Below the pieces are notes generated by a model. That model saw only the letters and a program-made list of their open reading frames with translations. It was not told the DNA's origin and ran no database searches. Shown one piece after another: positions 16,401-20,928 of a stretch of 20,928 nt of DNA. Positions within the stretch are counted from its first letter, which is position 1. Each line of letters begins with the position of its first letter. Made by a program: the position numbers and the translations under genes. Source of the DNA: a virus; the IMG/VR virus record IMGVR_UViG_3300030106_005418, positions 1 through 20,928 of that record, one strand, 5' to 3'.

Positions 16401-17679
16401 TTTAAAAGAAGTTAAAGACCCTATAAGAAAACAAATAGGATATAACAGTTTAGTTGGACAAGGTTTTACATACACATTTTTACCTGTAGCGGCCGTAGAA
16501 TTATTTAGAGGTATGTATGGAATAACTAGAAAACAATTAAGCGCTATAAGAGAAGTTTTACCAACATGGTCAGAGGATAATACTATTTTACCAATTTATG
16601 AGGACGGTAAATATAAATACATAGATTTTAGTCATGGCTTCTTTTATGACACGATGATTCAACCTGTACAAACAACACTGTCCACTGTGCAAAAAAATCC
16701 AAACGCTCCGTTAGTGCCTACAATTTTAGACGCTATGGTAAAAGCTGGAGGAAAAGTTTTAGAACCTTTTATTCAAGAAGCTATTTGGACATCAACTGTA
16801 TTAGATATTTTTACTAGAAATGGTAAAACAAAAGACGGTCGAACAATATTTAATCCGAGAGATTCGTTAGGTGATAAAATATCTAAATCATTTCAACATG
16901 CAGCGTACGAATTATCTCCTTTCTCTTATGCACAGATATTAAGATTATCAAAAGCCTTAACGGGAGACACATTAAAAGGTGAGAAATATCAAATACCTGA
17001 TGAACTTTTAGGCTTTACAGGATTTAGAAAAGTTCCAATAAATTTAGAAAAAAACTTAAACTTTAAAATAGCTGAGTTTAAAAGAAATACATTCGAAGAA
17101 CGTAAATTAATATTTGAAGGTACAAGAAGTGGCGACCCTGTAAAAGATGAAAATCAAATTATAAGACAATATATAAAAGCCAACAAACAGCATTTAGAAT
17201 CATACAGTAAACTACGTAGAATCTATGATGCTGTAAAAGTATTGGGCATGAGAGATCCAAAGATAGCAGAGGAGTTTGATGATCAAAAATCAATACCTGT
17301 ATATGAGTTTATAGAAAATAATTCTTTTAAACCATTTAATATTAGTGACGATGTTATCGCTGGTTTTGCTAAATTATCAGAAGAAAAAGGAATACCAAAT
17401 CCATTAAATGATAGAGTTCTTGAAAAATTGTTTCAAATACAAGAGGAATTATTTGAAAAACAAAAATTAAATCAACCTCTCGTAATTAACGAAAAAGATT
17501 ATTTATTACCAGAAACTAATACTAGCATGGTACCACCGTTACCGGAACAACCCATGCCAAATGCTGCAGTAGTGCAAACACCTGCACCAGTAACTGAAAC
17601 TGGATTGACTATGGTAGAAAAAGCTTTATTATCTGATGAGGAAAAAATGATGACACTTAAAAACAGAGGACTAGCTTAA
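13492..17679 (+). CDS. Large internal virion / DNA-ejection-type protein (1395 aa)
   Basis: This is the longest gene of the window. The N-terminal 65 residues are acidic. Ala/Gly-rich hydrophobic stretches occur near 228-243 (AAIAIGGGIGTGFIV) and 292-305 (LAFPIVPFIVGGG). Long Lys/Asn-rich helical regions follow. A central patch of Arg and aromatics lies around 700-860. The tail is Pro-rich (about 1345-1370) and closes with EKALLSDEEKMMTLKNRGLA. Size and position next to Ala/Gln-rich genes are like the large inner-core ejection proteins of podoviruses (compare T7 gp16 in size only). I could not find a transglycosylase or protease motif. Its stop shares one base with the next start. Role inferred; family not recognised. 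Confidence 0.6.
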   Translation: MSEKIKIPEILLDDREDVTEEVPKEIEDGTLIEEAKPIPEEERTPFFGDVISKDTKTGTIIEEQIRGISKIVDKFQGKEIEGDVSLFESLAGATMSAGIKIPKGLVTFGTLLYDIFQEEGIPVDETLTAKFNEAFDQSTLGKIERASEEVAAETAAGKLTEAIGQLYGAGKIAKKTIIPVVEKGSQKVRQLVSAIKSGRYVKTTNNVNAARAIKEANKLNTITGTDKFAAIAIGGGIGTGFIVSDVENIGTFGDWDYLDFLPTGLDRTAREEGGEESKRQLLNRLKFGAELAFPIVPFIVGGGKIGKLIVQKGKDLAYSDSMLERWVDRFIAKPFRSRSNKTQELFDGIQKLEGKKSAVKILAKDASRNIDDSIREISRETKGAAQALKDPANLSKLIAEFTYSADDVVKKNKIVFPGFNQKVRSKFIASLNKLGVSKKSVEKIITDTKAFRETATGLKNLIAASKNVKVGTEKLNNILNERIKNVLAVDYKIIDDNAGLFNGYTPTNESINQVAKILQRYARDNGRSLDSETAVKLVNNITKNAFKDKSTNALVFDIGEESAFAAKPVQTVNIGKYITSGKFKPDGRGGLIQKESDLTAFKKLFGEYKNAQKGIYSVMTELSEIIARDKFYTNLLKDSQNIAKLLRAGADPGQIGRPIFFKRYNKAVTELPFQVITRQPLNLKTKLPETIYKSPLDGYFTTQPYAEAIRVGDAVVGSSITRSLPYRILMLIPKGAAQAAKTVLGFFTHARNFFSAAITTVHRGNILIPPAKIGEFANRARKAVQPQILYRMTGNPKYRNAPEDQAMYRFLLEEGVTNQNVVARDVEGIFQDVAQIRTRYGTTDRFFNKVLNTGTKKFKKIYDVAQDLYTAEDDVFRVYNFLAEAHKLDNAFEIAIKKGLKDASGKVVTRANKPSDLAIMKEAAQIVRETVPNYAYVSDFVKSVRRSPFGSFAAFPAEIYRTGTNTLMRGLKEVKDPIRKQIGYNSLVGQGFTYTFLPVAAVELFRGMYGITRKQLSAIREVLPTWSEDNTILPIYEDGKYKYIDFSHGFFYDTMIQPVQTTLSTVQKNPNAPLVPTILDAMVKAGGKVLEPFIQEAIWTSTVLDIFTRNGKTKDGRTIFNPRDSLGDKISKSFQHAAYELSPFSYAQILRLSKALTGDTLKGEKYQIPDELLGFTGFRKVPINLEKNLNFKIAEFKRNTFEERKLIFEGTRSGDPVKDENQIIRQYIKANKQHLESYSKLRRIYDAVKVLGMRDPKIAEEFDDQKSIPVYEFIENNSFKPFNISDDVIAGFAKLSEEKGIPNPLNDRVLEKLFQIQEELFEKQKLNQPLVINEKDYLLPETNTSMVPPLPEQPMPNAAVVQTPAPVTETGLTMVEKALLSDEEKMMTLKNRGLA

Positions 17680-18479
17680 TGAATGATTTAGATAAAGCTA
17701 AAATGATGGCACCAGAGGGTGAGTTTCTTGCTTACATAAACCCTAAAGAAGCAGGTATTTTAAAAGCTTTGGGTGGTTCAGGAAGAATGACTTCTATGGG
17801 TATACCAAGTTTTACTGAAGATGAAGAAGATACAGGAGATGTAGCGAATCCAGGCAGTGGGTTTTCTGGAGACACTACGTCACCAGGAGATGACCAAGAA
17901 GATGATACCGCTAGAATGATGCAAGACATGGGACTTACAGGTCCTGGTTTTACAAGTAGAGGACCCGTTGATGATAATCCACCTACAATTTCAGATATTA
18001 TTGGCGGCGGTGTTCAAAATATAAAAAATTATCTTACTGATCCCAGTAGACGAACAGGAATTCTTTCAGGTTTAATAGGCTCTGCTTTATTTGGTCCTTT
18101 TGCAGGCCTAGTAGCAGGATCACTGGGACAAAGATTTGCCTCTAGAAATAATAATTTATTAACAGGGATGAATACAATAGATTATGATAATACACCACCT
18201 GTTACATCACCTTTTATATTACCTGAACCAAAACCATTCCGTGGTTCAGGAAATATTCCTCCTATTTTTTATGACAGTGATATATCAGATCTCATGGCAA
18301 ACAAACTTTTTGATTATAAAATAGGAGACATAAGTGATAAAACTTTTAATGGAGCCATTAACGCAGGTTTTAATCCTTACACAGGAGAAGAGTTGAAACC
18401 AGGAGAGGCAGAAGATTTGAAAAACGAAAGAAATAAAGGAACTGGTATCAATACAATTGATACAACGATGATTGTATAA
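17679..18479 (+). CDS. Putative virion protein with acidic linker and Gly-rich hydrophobic segment
   Basis: 266 residues. The N-terminal motif GEFLAYINPKEAGILKALGG (14-33) followed by SGRMTSMGIPSF looks like a conserved phage domain. An Asp/Glu/Gly/Thr-rich linker spans about 46-80. A glycine-zipper-like hydrophobic stretch at about 127-150 (GLIGSALFGPFAGLVAGSLG) could enter a membrane. The remainder is polar. AGAGGA at 17665-17670, eight bases before the ATG, and a TAATG overlap support the start. In this position a role in ejection or in the inner virion is plausible; no function is proven. Confidence 0.5.
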   Translation: MNDLDKAKMMAPEGEFLAYINPKEAGILKALGGSGRMTSMGIPSFTEDEEDTGDVANPGSGFSGDTTSPGDDQEDDTARMMQDMGLTGPGFTSRGPVDDNPPTISDIIGGGVQNIKNYLTDPSRRTGILSGLIGSALFGPFAGLVAGSLGQRFASRNNNLLTGMNTIDYDNTPPVTSPFILPEPKPFRGSGNIPPIFYDSDISDLMANKLFDYKIGDISDKTFNGAINAGFNPYTGEELKPGEAEDLKNERNKGTGINTIDTTMIV

Positions 18480-18688
18480 TGCCTAACGGAAAACCACCAA
18501 AAACAACTGGCGAACATTTAGTATCTCTCTACGGATATGTAACAGGATTTAAAAAACAAATAGATCATCTACACGCAGACATAGGTAAACTAGAAAGAAA
18601 AACAGACACTGTAATTTATTGGATTGTTGGTGGTGCGTTTACAACTATACTAACGCTTGTAGGTTTATTTAATTTATTTATAAATTAG
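18479..18688 (+). CDS. Holin-like small coiled-coil plus membrane protein
   Basis: 69 residues. A polar N-terminus leads into a heptad-like region (about 22-44, including HADIGKLERKTDT) and then a single strong membrane helix (about 45-67, YWIVGGAFTTILTLVGLFNL) at the C-terminus. This architecture is that of XhlA-type haemolysin/holin-associated proteins, so a lysis role is likely. No endolysin gene is in the window, so the partner must lie elsewhere. The start shares one base with the previous stop. The stop overlaps the stop of the convergent helicase gene within TTAG at 18685-18688. It could also be a virion membrane protein. Confidence 0.55.
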   Translation: MPNGKPPKTTGEHLVSLYGYVTGFKKQIDHLHADIGKLERKTDTVIYWIVGGAFTTILTLVGLFNLFIN

Positions 18689-20109
18689 ATCCAAGCTTTT
18701 AACTCTTCACCCATTATCTCTGTAGCTATATTAACTTTATTACGTAACGATTTTACAATTTTAGTATCAATCGTATCTTCTGCAATAATATCAATGTATG
18801 TCATAGGTTTTTCTTGGCCTATTCTATCTATTCTAGCTTCTGACTGCTGTCGTTTTTCAAGGTCATAACCGTTTGAATAATATATCATTGTTGATGCACC
18901 TGTAAGTGTAATACCGTAACCACCTGTTTGTGTTGTGCCAATTATAAATCTAACTGGTGAGTTTTTATCTTGTATTTTATCAATTGCTTTTTGTCTATCA
19001 TCTGTACTTGTATCACCATAGTATGTAACAATAGTTTTTTCTCCATATTTTTTTGATATGGCTTCTACAATTTTTTCTATGTCATGTCTGTAATGAGCCC
19101 ATATTACAGCTTTGCCTTCTACTTCTTCTAGTATGTCCATAAGTTGTGTAATACGATTATTCTTAAGATCTTGAACGGTGCCATCATTAGATTTAAAATG
19201 ACCACATGTTATCTGGTGTAGTCTCATGAGCTGTGTAATCACAGTTGCAGATGTAACCATCTTACCATTTAAGAATGCAATAGCTTCTTGTTTCATTTGT
19301 TTGTAAACTTTCTTTTGTTCATCTGTAAGCTCCACAGTTCTTTTCATATATGTTTTACCAGGTAAATCTAAACAATCATCTTTTAATACACGATATGAAA
19401 AAGGTTTAAGTTTTTCTGATAGCTCAGGTAGATTTCTATATCCAACAACAATCTCAACTTGTCTACCAGATACATTTATTTTTCTACATATTGCATACCT
19501 AGCCTTAAACACATAATAGGATGATTGATCTAATAGATAAGGATCTAAAAAATAACATTGTGTAAATAGATCTAATGGTGATTTTGTAACTGGTGAGCCT
19601 GTGAGTATTCTTCTGTATTTTGTAAACTGTTTTAAATACACTATGTTCTTAGTTCTTTTTGCTGCAGGGTTTTTTATAGTGGTAGACTCATCTATACCCA
19701 TTAATGTTTTATGACTATTTAAAAACTTTTCTGCAAACTGTATACCTTTTTTCGTAGAGAAAGCTTCTACATTCATAATTAAAATATGAAGCTCCGCTCC
19801 TACTTTAAACAAGGGTTGAAGATCTTTTGCTTTAGGATCTGTTCTCCACAAACCTACTCTTTTCTCTATGTAGTCAGGCATATGATTAGGTATTTCAGAG
19901 TCAAACCAATTTTTATAAACACCTTTTGGTGCAACAATTAAAGCACCATTTATCTTACCAGCGTTGTAAAGCATGGCAATATTATCAATTAATACTTTTG
20001 ATTTACCAGTGCCCATCTCCATAAAATACGCAAAAACTTCTTTGTTCCATGACATTTCAAGAGCTTTCTTTTGATGAGCAAAAGGCTTGCTTTTATATTT
20101 GTAATGCAT
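18685..20109 (-). CDS. SNF2-type DEAD-like helicase/ATPase
   Basis: 474 residues. An N-terminal Q13 precedes motif I EMGTGKS (31-37). Motif Ia is LIVAPKGVYKNW, motif II DEST (140-143), motif III LTGSPV (169-174), and the C-terminal lobe has TQTGGYGITLTGA and motif VI QQSEARIDRIGQ (about 420-431). This set is typical of the short phage SNF2 helicases, which translocate on double-stranded DNA and act in replication, recombination or chromatin-like remodelling. It has no accessory domain. It reads opposite to the structural genes and converges on the holin-like gene with no room for a terminator. The 71-base gap upstream holds the divergent promoter for the next gene. Confidence 0.88.
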   Translation of the reverse strand: MHYKYKSKPFAHQKKALEMSWNKEVFAYFMEMGTGKSKVLIDNIAMLYNAGKINGALIVAPKGVYKNWFDSEIPNHMPDYIEKRVGLWRTDPKAKDLQPLFKVGAELHILIMNVEAFSTKKGIQFAEKFLNSHKTLMGIDESTTIKNPAAKRTKNIVYLKQFTKYRRILTGSPVTKSPLDLFTQCYFLDPYLLDQSSYYVFKARYAICRKINVSGRQVEIVVGYRNLPELSEKLKPFSYRVLKDDCLDLPGKTYMKRTVELTDEQKKVYKQMKQEAIAFLNGKMVTSATVITQLMRLHQITCGHFKSNDGTVQDLKNNRITQLMDILEEVEGKAVIWAHYRHDIEKIVEAISKKYGEKTIVTYYGDTSTDDRQKAIDKIQDKNSPVRFIIGTTQTGGYGITLTGASTMIYYSNGYDLEKRQQSEARIDRIGQEKPMTYIDIIAEDTIDTKIVKSLRNKVNIATEIMGEELKAWI

Positions 20110-20180
20110 AATATATTTTTACTTTCTATTGGAAGCATATATATTATGTGTTATTAAATGTCAAGAAGGATATATTATTA
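20110..20180. promoter_or_regulatory. Divergent regulatory gap between helicase and plus-strand early genes
   Basis: 71 bases, very AT-rich. On the plus strand TTGGAA (20129-20134) with TATTAA (20152-20157) at spacer 17 is a possible sigma-70 type promoter. AAGGA at 20166-20170 then precedes the ATG at 20181. TATATAT runs near 20138-20144 could serve the minus-strand helicase. Motif matches are modest and no operator was recognised. Confidence 0.4.
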
Positions 20181-20516
20181 ATGTCGACAGTCTTTGTTAT
20201 ACAAGACATACCAGGAACTAAAGTAGGAACACCTAAAATTAACATTATTGGTGCAACAGAATTTGGTAATTTAAAAGTATTATTACCAGAAAACTCACAG
20301 ATCATTTTGAGTCCTGCGTATGTAATACAAACTTTACGACAAAAATTAAAAGAATATAAAGAAAGTGATTATTTACTACTTACAGGCGATCCTGCCATAA
20401 TTGGTGTGGCTTGTTCTATTGTATCAGATATTACAAATGGAAAATACAACCTGTTAAAGTGGGATAAACAAGAAAGAAAATACTACCCTGTAGAAATAGA
20501 TTTATATAAGACTTGA
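20181..20516 (+). CDS. Conserved phage protein of unknown function (early region)
   Basis: 111 residues from ATG 20181, which I prefer to a GTG at 20148 because AAGGA lies ten bases before the ATG and the encoded MSTVFVIQDIPG is a natural N-terminus. The protein has an alternating strand/helix layout: a GNLKVLLPENSQ turn, a helix with LRQKLKEYKESDYLLLTGDP, AIIGVACSIVSD, and a closing LLKWDKQERKYYPVEIDLY. Similar proteins sit near helicase genes in many phages by my recollection. No catalytic or metal motif is visible. Function unknown. Confidence 0.65.
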   Translation: MSTVFVIQDIPGTKVGTPKINIIGATEFGNLKVLLPENSQIILSPAYVIQTLRQKLKEYKESDYLLLTGDPAIIGVACSIVSDITNGKYNLLKWDKQERKYYPVEIDLYKT

Positions 20517-20540
20517 CAATAATATAAAAACCTATATATA
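20513..20540 (+). promoter_or_regulatory. Sigma-70-like promoter overlapping a stop codon
   Basis: A consensus TTGACA (20513-20518) is followed after 16 bases by TATATA (20535-20540); TATAGA at spacer 18 is an alternative. The -35 box contains the TGA stop (20514-20516) of the upstream gene. It lies 17 bases before the ATG at 20557, giving a short leader. It is the best consensus promoter noticed in the window and would use host RNA polymerase. Confidence 0.65.
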
Positions 20541-20556
20541 GAAAGACGAGAAAGTT

Positions 20557-20928
20557 ATGACAAAAATAGATTTTGAAAATGATAGAATGCAGTCTGTTGA
20601 GCAGATAGATTCCGCTAAACGATTGTCAGATAAAGTATTAGAATTAAAAGATTTAGAAGACGAGATTGCAAACGCAGAACAGAGCGTAAAAAAATTAAAA
20701 GAAAAAGCAAAACAAGTTTCTACTGTAGAGATTCCAGCTATGATGGATGAAATGCAGATTACAAAATTAAAGCTGAAAGATGGTGAGTCCGTAGAGATTA
20801 AAAAAATATACGGCGCATACATATCTCCTGATCAACAGGAGGCAGCTTTTACATGGCTTCGTAACAACGGCTTAGGTGATATTATTAAAAATGATATTAC
20901 CGTTACCTTTGGTAAGGGCGAAGACAAC
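20557..20928 (+). CDS. Conserved phage early protein, C-terminus outside window
   Basis: 124 codons are open to the right edge. Residues about 20-52 form a Lys/Glu-rich coiled coil (LELKDLEDEIANAEQSVKKL). A proline hinge (VSTVEIPAMMDEMQITKLKL) follows, then a compact alpha/beta region with ISPDQQEAAFTWLRNNGLGD and the strand NDITVTFGKGE. This coiled coil plus C-terminal domain pattern recurs in phage replication regions, but I do not know the function. The start has GAG at 20548-20550 and a consensus promoter just upstream. An antisense open frame over the same bases is judged spurious. Confidence 0.65.
   Translation, partial: MTKIDFENDRMQSVEQIDSAKRLSDKVLELKDLEDEIANAEQSVKKLKEKAKQVSTVEIPAMMDEMQITKLKLKDGESVEIKKIYGAYISPDQQEAAFTWLRNNGLGDIIKNDITVTFGKGEDN

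Noticed and set aside
13492-17679. Lytic transglycosylase domain expected in a T7 gp16-like protein
   Set aside because: I could not see a credible catalytic Glu motif in the translated sequence, so only a size and context comparison is kept.
20148-20180. GTG start giving a 122-residue version of the early protein
   Set aside because: AAGGA sits at proper distance from the ATG at 20181, and the extra residues come from the promoter/leader region.
20532-20822. Minus-strand open frame of 96 codons
   Set aside because: It lies antisense to a better plus-strand gene with promoter and coherent coiled-coil protein; its own product is low-complexity Ser/Phe.

Overview
The window is a piece of a low-GC (about one third G+C by eye), very gene-dense tailed-phage genome. 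It is most likely from the uncultured marine podovirus-like or pelagiphage-like world. Reasons: a P22 gp10-like packaged-DNA stabilisation protein; a glycine-rich phage adhesin; several long Ala/Gln/Gly-rich virion proteins with peptide signatures common in marine phage contigs (GGRIGFADG, an N-terminal RPMFRKGG, a C-terminal EFVFTADAVRGAGNG); AT-biased codons; and almost no intergenic space. No rRNA, tRNA, integrase or CRISPR array was seen. The host assignment (SAR11-like) is inference.

Layout: (1) 1-1975, + strand: distal tail or host-recognition genes, namely the C-terminal part of a fibre-like protein, a glycine-rich adhesin and a small Trp/Pro-rich protein. (2) 1948-7690: an accessory island of nine genes. 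Three are on the minus strand (SAM methyltransferase, small membrane protein, Fe(II)/2OG oxygenase) and six on the plus strand (a degenerate-looking oxygenase-fold protein, a PKHD-type dioxygenase, a flavin-dependent tryptophan-halogenase-family enzyme, another HxD...H...R dioxygenase, a cupin/JmjC-like protein and a prolyl-hydroxylase-like protein). The two arms diverge from a 42-bp AT-rich gap at 3461-3502. (3) 7723-18688, + strand: a head-completion and internal-virion module with the gp10-like protein, three small or medium neck-type proteins, five proteins of putative internal-virion or ejection role (one of 1395 aa) and a holin-like coiled-coil plus membrane protein. (4) 18685-20928: start of the replication/early region, with a minus-strand SNF2-type helicase and then two plus-strand conserved phage genes, the last cut by the window edge.

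How it may work together: the island is a set of tailoring enzymes (methylation, halogenation, repeated hydroxylation) with no visible biosynthetic core (no NRPS, PKS or obvious precursor peptide) and no flavin reductase. It sits directly beside host-recognition genes, one of which encodes a protein with six Trp and ten Pro in 126 residues. The most interesting reading is that the island chemically modifies phage virion proteins or a host metabolite; this is inference. The structural genes are tightly coupled, with eight junctions using a one-base stop/start overlap (TAATG). No gene-free stretch over 300 bases exists.
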